Below, in pieces: positions 1 to 7,500 of a stretch of 24,587 bases of DNA. Each line of letters begins with the position of its first letter. The first letter of the stretch is position 1. The position numbers were made by a program, and so were the translations under genes. This stretch comes from TC-15 sp034437275. Lineage in GTDB: Bacteria; Chloroflexota; Anaerolineae; Aggregatilineales; Aggregatilineaceae. The stretch covers positions 1 to 24,587 of the forward strand of contig DAOTUD010000129.1 in NCBI GenBank assembly GCA_034437275.1, in the 5' to 3' direction. The notes under the pieces are model-generated. The model worked only from the letters and a program-made list of their open reading frames with translations, did not search any database and had not been told where the DNA came from.

Positions 1-306
1 TTCCAATTCTTTGACTTCGTCCAGTGGGAGGCCCCACCGGGCGATAGTTTCCCGTTGTTTTTGCGCAAGTTCATTCGGTTGTTTTTACCACATTCGCGCT
101 CAATTCTCGAATGTGACATTGTCAAACTAGATATTTAGCAAAATGCCCGCCGGATTTTGACAACGCCGTTGTACAAGGGTTGCCTGAACCGTGTACTGCG
201 GCAGGTTTTGCTCCTTTTGTTGGTTGGGCGATCTTGTATACTTAAAAAACGCGGTATGGCCTCGCTGCCAGCCTTACCTTCGTTTGTTCCAGGCTTCGAT
301 ACTCAG
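1..306. other. Left-edge region with no convincing gene
   Basis: I see no complete gene here. A plus-strand frame is open from base 1 to a TAG at 136-138 and could be the tail of a gene entering from the left, but I recognise nothing in it. A minus-strand frame over about 1-75 reads like a charged helix, yet has a stop just upstream and no start codon. An 8-bp hairpin (CACATTCG, 89-96, with CGAATGTG, 108-115) and a 13-bp palindrome (160-172) are present. The stretch directly precedes a carotenoid oxygenase remnant and is best read as eroded sequence. Confidence 0.35.
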
Positions 307-417
307 GGGCGATCCTACTTGTTGGTGTTAGATGCACGCTCGCTGGACGAGATCGGGCGGGCGTATGTGCCACACCCGATCCTGTTCGGATATCACGGTG
401 AATTTTTCGAGTCCTGA
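307..417 (+). pseudogene. Carotenoid oxygenase (RPE65/CCD family), C-terminal remnant
   Basis: The last roughly 36 codons before the TGA at 415-417 read GRSYLLVLDARSLDEIGRAY followed by VPHPILFGYHGEFFES. This matches the family's closing strand: a [SF]-LLVLDA block, a short E-[IV]-[AG]-RA segment, then VPH-x3-FG[FY]HG. In this family the His of the final FHG/YHG is one of the four iron ligands. Nothing upstream in any plus frame resembles the rest of the roughly 450-500-residue beta-propeller, so about nine tenths of the gene is missing. The open frame runs back to an alternative TTG at 157, but residues before about 307 do not look like the family. The fragment cannot be active. It is more likely a relic of deletion than a new small gene. 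Recognition rests on a short C-terminal match. Confidence 0.6.
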
Positions 418-478
418 CCGGGTAAACCTGCTCTGCGACAAAGGAAACAGATGTGACTTGATAGGTTAGCGAGGGCTG

Positions 479-507
479 TTGACAAAGCGATCCTGACATG
501 CTACGCT
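479..507 (+). promoter_or_regulatory. Sigma-70-type promoter for the riboswitch-metY-metX unit
   Basis: A perfect -35 TTGACA (479-484) is followed by a 17-bp spacer and TACGCT (502-507), with TG at 499-500 forming an extended -10. Transcription would begin near 514, about 30 bases before the SAM-I aptamer. The -10 is weak, but spacing and position fit well. Confidence 0.6.
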
Positions 508-541
508 CTGAGCTGTCTTTAACAAGTGCATAGCAGTGATA

Positions 542-649
542 CCCCTTATCCAGAGCGGTGAAGGGACCGGCCCGATGAAACCGCGGCAACCCACATGTGT
601 GAAGGTGCCAATTCCGGCAGAACGTCAGATTCTGGAAGATGAGAGGATT
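542..649 (+). ncRNA. SAM-I (S-box) riboswitch aptamer
   Basis: The conserved S-box core is present in order: CTTATC (545-550), AGAG, AGGGACCGGCCCGATGAAAC, CGGCAACC, then AGGTGCCAATTCCGGCAGAA and GATGAG (638-643). P1 is formed by CTTATC with GATGAG, including one G-U pair. The element lies between a promoter and metY, and SAM-I aptamers usually control methionine genes. Bases 644-649 (AGGATT) just after P1 are complementary to 678-683 (AATCCT), the 5' arm of the downstream terminator. SAM binding would stabilise P1 and free the terminator; without SAM the antiterminator can form. This predicts repression of metY-metX at high SAM. Confidence 0.95.
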
Positions 650-676
650 GTGGTGAATTGAACCGACCAGACGACT

Positions 677-709
677 AAATCCTTCTTACTTCGAGAGGGA
701 TTTTTTTGT
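677..709 (+). terminator. Riboswitch-controlled intrinsic terminator
   Basis: AAATCCTTCT (677-686) pairs with AGAGGGATTT (694-703), with one G-U pair and a 7-base loop. A run of T follows immediately (701-707, then GTTTT). It sits 28 bases after the aptamer and about 60 bases before the metY start. The 5' arm can pair instead with the sequence next to aptamer P1, making it the off-switch of the SAM-I element. Confidence 0.9.
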
Positions 710-771
710 TTTGAGGGGAGCGCTGCGGCACACGCGACAGTTTGCATCGAACCAAGTGAGGAGCAGCAGCC

Positions 772-2073
772 ATGACGCACGATCACGACCGTAAATTCCA
801 TTTTAACACGCTGGCCCTGCACGCCGGATATACCCCCGAGCCAACAACCGGAGCGCGGGCTGTCCCAATTTACCAGACGACGTCTTACCAGTTTCGCGAC
901 ACCGACCATGCAGCGGCGCTGTTTGCGCTGGAAGAGTCCGGCAACATCTACACGCGCATCATGAACCCCACCAACGATGTCTTCGAGCAGCGCATTGCAG
1001 CGCTTGAAGGCGGGGCCGGTGCGCTGGCGACCGCCTCTGGGCAGGCTGCCGAGACGCTCGCCGTGCTGACGTTGTGCAATGCCGGCGATGAGATTATCAC
1101 CACCAGTGCGCTGTATGGCGGGACGTATACGTTGTTCTCGCAGAGCTTGAAGCGCCTCGGCATCACGGCCCGGTTTGTAGCGGATAATGACCCGGACAGC
1201 TTCGCAGCGCTGATTAATGACAAGACACGCCTCGTTTACCTGGAAACGATCGGCAACCCCAAACTGCAAGTGCCGGACTTTGACGGGATTACCGAAGTGG
1301 CCCACGCGCACGGCATCCCGGTGATCTGTGATAACACCTTCGCCACGCCGTATCTGTGCAACTCGTTCACGTTTGATGTGGACATTGTCGTGCACTCCAC
1401 GACCAAGTGGATCGGTGGGCATGGTCTGAGCATTGGCGGCGTGATCGTGGACAGCGGCCAGTTCGACTGGCAGGCCAGCGGGCGGCACGATGGGCTGGTC
1501 GAGCCTGAGCCGGCCTATCACGGTCTCATACTGACCGAGGCGTTAGGTCCAGCCGCCTTCATCGGACGCGCACGGGTTATTGGGCTGCGGGACTTCGGCA
1601 GCAGCCAGTCGCCCTTCAACAGTTTTCTGAATATCATCGGGCTGGAAACGCTGGCGCTTCGTATGCAGCGGCATGTGGAGAACGCTCAGGCTGTGGCCGA
1701 ACACCTGGCGCAGCATCCAGCGGTGGCATGGGTGAATTATCCGGGCCTGGCCAGCCACGAGAGTTACGAACGCGGGCAGCGCTATCTGCCAAAAGGGCAG
1801 GGAGCGATGATCGGCTTTGGGATCGAGGGTGGCAAGGAAGCCGGGTGTGTTTTCATCGACAACCTGAAGCTGTTCAGCCATCTGGCGAATGTCGGCGATG
1901 CGCGTTCGCTGGCAATCCATCCGGCCACGACGACGCACCAGCAGCTCAGCCCGGAGGAGCAAGCCACCAGCGGCGTCACAGATGATTACGTGCGCCTTGC
2001 TGTGGGCCTGGAGGACCTCAACGACATTCTGTGGGACCTCGACCAGGCGCTGGCTGCGGTCCGGGAGGCGTAG
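772..2073 (+). CDS. metY: O-acetylhomoserine sulfhydrylase (homocysteine synthase)
   Basis: Predicted cytosolic PLP enzyme of the Cys/Met metabolism family that makes homocysteine from O-acetylhomoserine and sulfide. The 433-residue length is normal for MetY and longer than MetB/MetC-type enzymes. The N-terminus has the typical LHAGY-x-PEPTTGARAVPIYQTTSY block (about 15-39), followed by YTRIMNPTNDVFEQRIAALE (60-79) and the PLP phosphate-binding ATASGQAA region (86-93). The PLP lysine is K212 in HSTTKWIGGHG, and CDNTFATPYLCNSF (186-199) supplies the cofactor Asp. GAGGAG at 758-763 lies 8 bases before the ATG. The gene is preceded by a SAM-I riboswitch and followed by metX, so the pair forms the acetyl-dependent direct sulfhydrylation route. 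The acceptor specificity is inferred from the family and from the metX neighbour. Confidence 0.94.
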   Translation: MTHDHDRKFHFNTLALHAGYTPEPTTGARAVPIYQTTSYQFRDTDHAAALFALEESGNIYTRIMNPTNDVFEQRIAALEGGAGALATASGQAAETLAVLTLCNAGDEIITTSALYGGTYTLFSQSLKRLGITARFVADNDPDSFAALINDKTRLVYLETIGNPKLQVPDFDGITEVAHAHGIPVICDNTFATPYLCNSFTFDVDIVVHSTTKWIGGHGLSIGGVIVDSGQFDWQASGRHDGLVEPEPAYHGLILTEALGPAAFIGRARVIGLRDFGSSQSPFNSFLNIIGLETLALRMQRHVENAQAVAEHLAQHPAVAWVNYPGLASHESYERGQRYLPKGQGAMIGFGIEGGKEAGCVFIDNLKLFSHLANVGDARSLAIHPATTTHQQLSPEEQATSGVTDDYVRLAVGLEDLNDILWDLDQALAAVREA

Positions 2074-2103
2074 CAAGCTGTAGCGACCACATAACTGCCA
2101 GTT

Positions 2104-2129
2104 GGGGCAGGCTATCGGCGGCCTGCCCC
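2104..2129 (+). terminator. Strong intercistronic hairpin between metY and metX
   Basis: GGGGCAGGC (2104-2112) pairs perfectly with GCCTGCCCC (2121-2129) around an 8-base loop. The following sequence (CGCCATTTCCGTTGTTT) is only moderately T-rich, so full termination is doubtful. It may act as a partial terminator or protect the metY 3' end and set the metY:metX ratio. Confidence 0.45.
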
Positions 2130-2173
2130 CGCCATTTCCGTTGTTTACACTGTGATGATACACGAGCGGGATT

Positions 2174-3382
2174 ATGTGCTTGATCAAGGAAGACAAAACA
2201 AGCGGAGCTCTCAAATCCAACACACGTCCGCATATCCCGGGATCGGTCGGGATCGTGCGGCGTCAATATGCCCATTTTGACGAACCGCTGCATTTGCGCA
2301 GTGGTGGGGTGCTCGAAGCATATACGCTGGCCTACGAAACATATGGGAGCCTCAACCCGGATCGCAGCAATGCCATCTTGATCTGTCATGCGCTCTCGGG
2401 CGATGCGCACGTGGCAGGGTACCATACCGCCGATCCGCAAGAAAAGCCCGGCTGGTGGGATGCCGCAGTGGGGCCGGGCAAGATGTTCGACACCGACCGT
2501 TTTTTCGTGATCTGCTCGAACGTGATCGGCGGCTGCCAGGGGAGCACGGGGCCATCATCGCCTGCGCCGGATGGCCAGCCGTACGGACTGCGCTTTCCGG
2601 CGGTGACGGTGGCGGATATGGTGGCGGCCCAGCAACGGCTGATCGACCGGCTGGGCATTGATCGGCTGTTTGCCACGGTGGGCGGTAGCATGGGGGCCAT
2701 GCAGGCGTTACAATGGGCGGTCGATGCGCCGGAGCGTGTGGCACATGTGTTGTTTCTGGCCGGGACGTCGCGCTCAACCGCTCAGCAGATTGCGTTTAAC
2801 GAAACCGGGCGACAGGCGATTTATGCCGACCCTAACTGGAATGATGGGGATTATCGTGATGGCTCGTCACCTACTGGCGGGCTGGCTGTGGCCCGTATGC
2901 TGGCGCACATCACGTATATGAGCGATGCCTCGATGGCGAGCAAATTCGGACGCCGCCTGCAAGCCCACCAGGAGACCCCGTACACGTTCCACGAGCCGGA
3001 ATTTGCCGTCGAAAGTTACTTGCGGTACCAGGGCGCAAAATTCGTCAATCGCTTTGATGCCAACAGCTATCTGTATATCACCAAGGCAATTGACTACTTC
3101 GATATCAGCGCGGGGTATGCTTCGCTGCCAGAGGCCCTTAAGCATATCCAGAGCGATTTCCTGGTGGTCAGTTTCTCCAGCGACTGGCTGTATCCGGCCT
3201 GGCAGGGGTTGGAATTGGTCGAGGCCCTGGAGGACGTCAGGCGCGATGTGCAATATGCGCATATCGAAGCGCCCTTTGGGCACGATTCTTTTCTGGTCGA
3301 GGTGGACCGGATGAAGCAAATCGTTGGGGATTACCTGGATGAGCAATGGCAGCGCTGCCGGACACGCAGCCAAACGAGATAA
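2174..3382 (+). CDS. metX: Homoserine O-acetyltransferase (MetX, alpha/beta hydrolase fold)
   Basis: Transfers an acetyl group from acetyl-CoA to homoserine and so supplies the substrate of MetY upstream. The 402-residue protein has the complete MetX signature. The HALSGDAHVAG oxyanion region lies at 72-82, CSNVIGGCQGSTGPSSP at 114-130, and the nucleophile elbow GGSMGAMQALQW has Ser172. The rest of the triad is Asp337 (FSSDWLYP) and His370 (GHDSFLVE). The GSTGPSS block is typical of acetyl- rather than succinyl-transferring members, although this family has been re-annotated case by case. The ATG at 2174 has only a weak GAGCGGG element upstream, and no better in-frame ATG exists before the conserved core, which begins near residue 25. 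It is probably co-transcribed with metY across a 100-bp gap carrying a hairpin. Confidence 0.93.
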   Translation: MCLIKEDKTSGALKSNTRPHIPGSVGIVRRQYAHFDEPLHLRSGGVLEAYTLAYETYGSLNPDRSNAILICHALSGDAHVAGYHTADPQEKPGWWDAAVGPGKMFDTDRFFVICSNVIGGCQGSTGPSSPAPDGQPYGLRFPAVTVADMVAAQQRLIDRLGIDRLFATVGGSMGAMQALQWAVDAPERVAHVLFLAGTSRSTAQQIAFNETGRQAIYADPNWNDGDYRDGSSPTGGLAVARMLAHITYMSDASMASKFGRRLQAHQETPYTFHEPEFAVESYLRYQGAKFVNRFDANSYLYITKAIDYFDISAGYASLPEALKHIQSDFLVVSFSSDWLYPAWQGLELVEALEDVRRDVQYAHIEAPFGHDSFLVEVDRMKQIVGDYLDEQWQRCRTRSQTR

Positions 3383-3410
3383 GCCTGCCGACGGGAAGAA
3401 AAACAGAAGT

Positions 3411-3653
3411 ATGGATAGCGATTTGTTCTCGATACTTAGTATCGGACTCATGCTAATTGGCGCAGTACTATCATTCGCGTATCCGAAGAGCGATGCTCGA
3501 TATTCGCGCGCGATGGGTGTTTTTGCGCTGGGGGCAGCCATGGTGCTTGTGGACTGGTTCCTGGATAATCCCGACCGGATTGCTGAAGTTCAGGGCGAAA
3601 TCGCTGTCGCGTTGGTGGCCTTCCTGTTGATTTTCATCCGGCGGCTGCGATGA
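3411..3653 (+). CDS. Small hypothetical membrane protein (about three TM segments)
   Basis: I do not recognise this 80-residue protein. It has three hydrophobic stretches: about 5-24 (LFSILSIGLMLIGAVLSFAY), 35-52 (AMGVFALGAAMVLVDWFL) and 62-77 (GEIAVALVAFLLIFIR). These are separated by short charged loops (PKSDARYSR; DNPDRIAEVQ) and followed by an RRLR end, so it should be an inner-membrane protein. The start at 3411 is favoured because GGGAAG lies about 12 bases upstream. An earlier in-frame ATG at 3324 would overlap metX and add a non-hydrophobic, low-quality N-terminus. It begins 28 bases after metX and may be the third gene of that operon. Function is unknown, and no link to methionine metabolism can be read from the sequence. 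Confidence 0.6.
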   Translation: MDSDLFSILSIGLMLIGAVLSFAYPKSDARYSRAMGVFALGAAMVLVDWFLDNPDRIAEVQGEIAVALVAFLLIFIRRLR

Positions 3654-3740
3654 TCGCTCAGCGGCGACGTGCCGGCCCGGCGAGGGCAGGGCCTGGATGG
3701 CTGTCGAGGCGGGACGCAATGTCGCCTGGGCGCAAACATG

Positions 3741-4750
3741 CTAACGCTGCACCCGACCCGAGACGTCACCGCCTGCCAGTCGCTGGACTTCGTCCACCGT
3801 CGACAGGTTTACATCACCGGGGATCGAATGCTTCAAACACGACGCCGCCACCGCGAAGTCGAGCGCATCCTCATCTGCCCTCTCGTTGTACAGGCCGTAG
3901 ATCAGGCCCGCCGCGAACGAGTCACCGCCACCGACCCGGTCGACAATGTGCGTGATGTCGTAGCGGCGGCTGACGAAAAACGATTCGCCGTTATACAGAC
4001 ATGCCGCCCACCCGTTATGGCTGGCACTGATGCTTTCGCGCAGGGTGATCGCCTGGGAACGCAGGTTAGGAAATGCCGCGAACATTTTGTGCGCGAGCGC
4101 TTCGTACTTCGCAGTGTCGAGGGTGCCGGAGGTGACGGCATGTTCCCAGTCCCCTTCCTGGACACCGATGCCCAGCGAGCGCTGGCAGTCTTCCTCGTTG
4201 GCGATACCGACATCGACGTATTGCACCAGCACAGCTTTTTCCGGAAGTTGTAGTCGCACGACACGGTCACGCCGCGCGCTTTGGCTGCTTGCACGGCGTG
4301 CAACGCAAGCTCGGCAGCGCTGGCGCTGAGCGCCGGGGTGATGCCGGTAATGTGGAACCAGACCGCTCCGTCAAAAATGCGCTCCCAATCAAAATCAGCG
4401 GTCGTTGCCATCGCTATCGCGGAATGGGTACGGTCGTAGATGACGTTGGAGGGGCGCTGGTTGGCTCCGGCCTCCAGGTAATACAGGCCGAGCCGGTCCC
4501 CCTGGCGGGCAATGAACGAGGTATCCACGCCGTAGCCACGCAAAAAGCGGAGGCACGCCTGCCCGATCGGATTGGCCGGGAGGGCGGTCACGAATGCGAC
4601 ATCCAGACCAAACTGTGCCAGTGACAGCGCGACATTCCCCTCGCCGCCGCCGAATGTCGCTTCGAAGACGGGGGACTGAAAGAAGCGCTCAAAACCGGGC
4701 GGCTTAAGCCGCAGCATGATTTCGCCTAATGTGATAACGCGTCCGTTCAT
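3741..4750 (-). pseudogene. kdgK: 2-keto-3-deoxygluconate kinase (PfkB family), frameshifted by an internal deletion
   Basis: KDG kinase phosphorylates 2-keto-3-deoxygluconate to KDPG, the substrate of the aldolase encoded just upstream. Frame 1 from the ATG at 4750 gives a clean PfkB N-terminus (VITLGEIMLRLKPPGFERF; FGGGEGNVALSLAQFGLDVA) up to CDYNFRKK (K172, ending at 4235). The reading then jumps frame, continuing as AVLVQYVDVGIANEEDC through the anion-hole/catalytic segment VDRVGGGDSFAAGLIYG to a normal family end (SGRVQR, stop 3741-3743). At the join, roughly a dozen residues normally seen between RKK and the YVDV strand are absent. The lesion is therefore a deletion of a length not divisible by three, near 4233-4240. 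As read, the product would be truncated and lack the catalytic Asp. A sequencing or assembly error is possible, but a one-base error would not explain the missing residues. The ATG overlaps the aldolase stop by 4 bases. Confidence 0.85.
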
Positions 4751-5394
4751 TGACCTTGCTCCCTTACTTGCTGCACAATAGCCAGTGCTTCACGCACTAG
4801 CCGCGTGATCGTGTCGAATTTTCCTTCAGCGATCAGGTGTTTGTTGACGATCCAACTGCCGCCGCACGCATGCACCATCGGCAGGTGCAGGTAGCGCGCG
4901 AGGTTGTCCGCGTTGATGCCTCCGGTGGGGATGAATGTTACATCGCGAAACGGGCCGCCAACCGCCTTCAGGGTCTTGATGCCGCCCATTGCTTCTGCCG
5001 GGAAGAACTTCAGTACATTCAGCCCTTTCGCCAGGACCGTGCTGATTTCGGTGGGCGTGACGACGCCGGGCGTCACCGGCACATGGTGGTCAAGGCACCA
5101 ATCCACGACCTGCGGATCGAACCCCGGCGCGACGATGAACTGTGCGCCAGCATCAACGGCCTGCTCCGCTTGTTCCACAGACAAGACCGTGCCCGCGCCC
5201 ACCAGCATCTCCGGGAAGGCGGTCGTCAGGCGGCGAATTGCTTCCCCGGCGGCAGCCGTGCGAAATGTAATTTCTGCGCACGGCAGGCCACCGGCCAGCA
5301 ATGCTTCGCCCAGTCTGTTCGCGTGTTGGGCGTCCTCAATGGCAACAACCGGAATTACCCCGTTGCGACCAAGTTGTCGAAGGATATCATTCAT
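4747..5394 (-). CDS. eda: KDPG/KHG aldolase (2-dehydro-3-deoxy-phosphogluconate aldolase)
   Basis: Class I aldolase that splits KDPG into pyruvate and glyceraldehyde 3-phosphate, the last step of uronate and Entner-Doudoroff catabolism. The 215-residue TIM-barrel protein carries IPVVAIED near the N-terminus, the general acid/base Glu41 in CAEITFRT, GAGTVLS, FIVAPGFDP, TPGVVTPTEI and the Schiff-base Lys129 in NVLKFFPAE, followed by the phosphate-binding PTGGI and GGSW. I place the start at 5394 because it gives the usual family N-terminus and has AAAGGTG upstream. A further in-frame ATG at 5415 overlaps the GH2 stop codon and lacks a ribosome site. It is the only intact catabolic enzyme of this cluster and is translationally coupled (ATGA overlap) to the damaged kdgK. 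Confidence 0.92.
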   Translation of the reverse strand: MNDILRQLGRNGVIPVVAIEDAQHANRLGEALLAGGLPCAEITFRTAAAGEAIRRLTTAFPEMLVGAGTVLSVEQAEQAVDAGAQFIVAPGFDPQVVDWCLDHHVPVTPGVVTPTEISTVLAKGLNVLKFFPAEAMGGIKTLKAVGGPFRDVTFIPTGGINADNLARYLHLPMVHACGGSWIVNKHLIAEGKFDTITRLVREALAIVQQVREQGQ

Positions 5395-5411
5395 GTTGTT
5401 TTCCGCACCTT

Positions 5412-7355
5412 TCATGTCATGTTTTGAGCAGAGTGGCCGGGGCTGGTCGTCACTGTTAGCGGCGCGACACCGGCTGCCTGCGCCACCAGTTCAGCCGGGC
5501 CGGCCAGCGCGACGATCAGCACCGACGCACGACCGTTCGCCAGTTCGACCACGCGGCACCCATCCGGCGTGCCGCGCTCGGTCCCCAGATGTCCCTTGCC
5601 GCGCAGCGCAAAGGCGACACGCCGCCGGTCGTCCACGCACGGGATGCCATGTGCATCGACGAGCTGTACCGTAAGGCGGTGAGCCGGTAGGTCGTCCGGT
5701 GTTCGCGCAGGGGTGAGTGTATGTGTAAAGCGATCCGGTTCCCCTGGTGCCCTGGCAATGAAATGCTGCGTGATACGACTTTCGATGGCTCTACCGTCTG
5801 GCATGATTCCCGTTGCTCGCAGCGTGTTCTCGCCCGGCTGCAACATGACGTGCCACACCAACCCAGCGGCAGGGAAGGCGGCGGGGTTGCAGGGTTTGGT
5901 TCCCTGTGCTGCGCTATTAACGAACAATTCGACGTGCGCGGCGTTGGAATAGACCCGCACCTGCTGCGGCTGATCGGCGGCACCAACACGCACCGTCCAC
6001 GAGGGAGACTCAATATAGCACACCGGATCGTTGGTTAAATATGCGCGAAACAGGTGGTAGACGTCCTTGGGACGTCCGGCTCGGTCCACCAACCCTTTCT
6101 GATTCACGTACGGGATCGGGTTCTCAGGGCGGAGTGGCGTGCCGAAATCTTTGAACACCCACTGCGCAGTGCCGGCCAGCGCCGGTATAGTGCGTTGGAC
6201 TTGCAAATGCCATTTCATCACATCCAGCATGTAGCTTTCGGACCAATCGCTGTCGCGGCTGGCGCGGGCAGGGCCTTCGCGTCCAAGTGCCAGGCCGGGC
6301 ACCTCGGCATGATCGGCGCTGTGTGCGATCTCCGCGTGGATATGCGGGCCGCTGTTGTGGCGTCCCACGTGCGAATCGCCGCCCCATTCCATGTGCAGCA
6401 GGCGCGGACGGCGCTGCATGGCGGCTTGCAGGGCGTGTGCGCAATCCTGGTAACGCCCACGATACCAGCCCGACCAGATCGAGGGTGAATACACGTCCAC
6501 CACATCCGCGCCTTCCTCGAAACGCCGGAGTGCCGTCAAACAACGTGGGTCGAGGTCGTGCGAAAGATCATGCAGTTCGCGCAGGAAGCCGACGACTTTG
6601 GCATCGGTTGAGGCGGGGTGTTCGCTCTCCCAGTCCAGCTCATTGCCCAGGCCCCAGAACACAATCGACGGGCGGTTGTAGTGCTGCTCGATCATCTCGC
6701 CCAGCATGGCACGCGCGCGATCTTTGAAGACGTCGCCGCCGACACCACCCCGGCACCAGGGCAGTTCTTCCCACACGATCAGGCCGAGTTCGTCACATGC
6801 ATCCAGCACAGCGGGCGCTTGTGGATAGTGCCCCAGCCGGACGAAGTTGAAGCCCGCGTCGCGCATCTGCCCCATTTCCTGGTGCGTCAGGTGATCGGGG
6901 ACCGCCGAGGCGCGCCCGGCCCAGTCTTCGTGGCGATGCGTGCCGGTCAGCAGCACACGCGCGCCGTTGAGCAGAAAGGGTCCTCCGGGTGGGAAGTCGA
7001 AAAAGCGGAACCCGAGCCGTTCCTCGACGGTGTCCCACACTGCGCCATCACGGGACAAGGTGATCACTGCGCGATACAGCGTGGGCGACTCCGGCGACCA
7101 CAGCGCCGGGCTGTGTACCGGGGGAAGATCGATGGTGAACGTCGTTTTCGACACGGTGGTCGCCGTCTCGCTGATCGGTACACCGTCCGGCCCGTACAGC
7201 GTCACACGCACGTCAAGCGGCGCGGGTAGGTCCCCCACCAGCCGTCCGTGCAGCCGCAGGTCGGCGCGTTCGGCGGTGGTGTCGATGTCGAACAGCAGCG
7301 CATCGAAGCGCGCCGGGCCGGTCTTGTATAACCATACGTTGCGCGTCAGCCTCCC
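5412..7355 (-). pseudogene. GH2 glycoside hydrolase (beta-galactosidase/glucuronidase type), 5'-truncated
   Basis: The frame is open from a TAG at 7389-7391 down to 5412. Family similarity begins abruptly at LTRNVWLYKTGPARFDALLF (from about 7349), the junction between the N-terminal jelly-roll and the Ig-like domain. The whole jelly-roll domain (roughly 170-200 residues) and any ATG are missing. A strong ribosome site AGGAAGGAG (7363-7371) survives just upstream, so the deletion joined the leader to mid-gene. Downstream, the Ig domain, the TIM barrel and C-terminal beta domains look intact. Numbering from the first possible in-frame GTG (7238), the acid/base Glu200 lies in FWGLGNELDWE and the probable nucleophile Glu284 in LLHMEWGGDSH. 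The context (KDG/uronate genes) suggests action on uronate- or galactose-containing oligosaccharides; the exact substrate cannot be read. There is no obvious signal peptide, but the true N-terminus is gone. Confidence 0.75.
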
Positions 7356-7397
7356 CGGATCACTCCTTCCTGTGTGGTCGTTAGCCTTCTATATCAG

Positions 7398-7412
7398 TTG
7401 TTTGATAAACAA
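7398..7412. promoter_or_regulatory. Palindrome TTGTTTGATAAACAA in the GH2/regulator divergent region
   Basis: TTGTTT (7398-7403) and AAACAA (7407-7412) form a perfect inverted repeat around GAT. It lies between the GH2 ribosome site and the regulator's -35, where an operator for the minus-strand genes would be expected. It does not share the GTAC core of the two AraR-like sites, so it may serve a different repressor. The assignment is positional only. Confidence 0.4.
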
Positions 7413-7415
7413 TCA

Positions 7416-7442
7416 TTGACGAATCTGAAAAAAGGGGATACT
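7416..7442 (+). promoter_or_regulatory. Promoter of the AraR-like regulator gene
   Basis: TTGACG (7416-7421) and GATACT (7437-7442) give a -35/-10 pair with a short 15-bp spacer. The operator-like site at 7446-7459 begins three bases after the -10. The spacing is suboptimal, which would suit a weak autoregulated promoter. Confidence 0.45.
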
Positions 7443-7445
7443 CTC

Positions 7446-7459
7446 GTGGTACGGACTGG
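7446..7459 (+). promoter_or_regulatory. Imperfect AraR-like operator in the regulator's promoter
   Basis: GTGGTACGGACTGG matches the perfect palindrome CTGGTACGTACCAG upstream of the GH88::KduD ORF at 10 of 14 positions, including the TGGTACG block. Placed just downstream of the -10 and 41 bases before the start codon, it could mediate autorepression by the protein encoded next. Confidence 0.45.
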
Positions 7460-7500
7460 TATGCATGATTCCGGCATATTCCCCTTAAGGAGTTAGCCGC

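Noticed and set aside
1..75. Minus-strand frame reading like ELAQKQRETIARWGLPLDE
   Set aside because: Looks protein-like, but a stop codon lies just upstream and no ATG, GTG or TTG is available; too short to call without the sequence beyond the edge.
160..172. Palindrome ACAACGCCGTTGT next to a TTGACA
   Set aside because: No matching -10 at a suitable distance and no gene directly downstream apart from the oxygenase remnant; may be chance.
625..1521. A 298-codon minus-strand frame over the riboswitch terminator and metY
   Set aside because: Antisense shadow of metY; no domain, and it overlaps a well-defined regulatory RNA.
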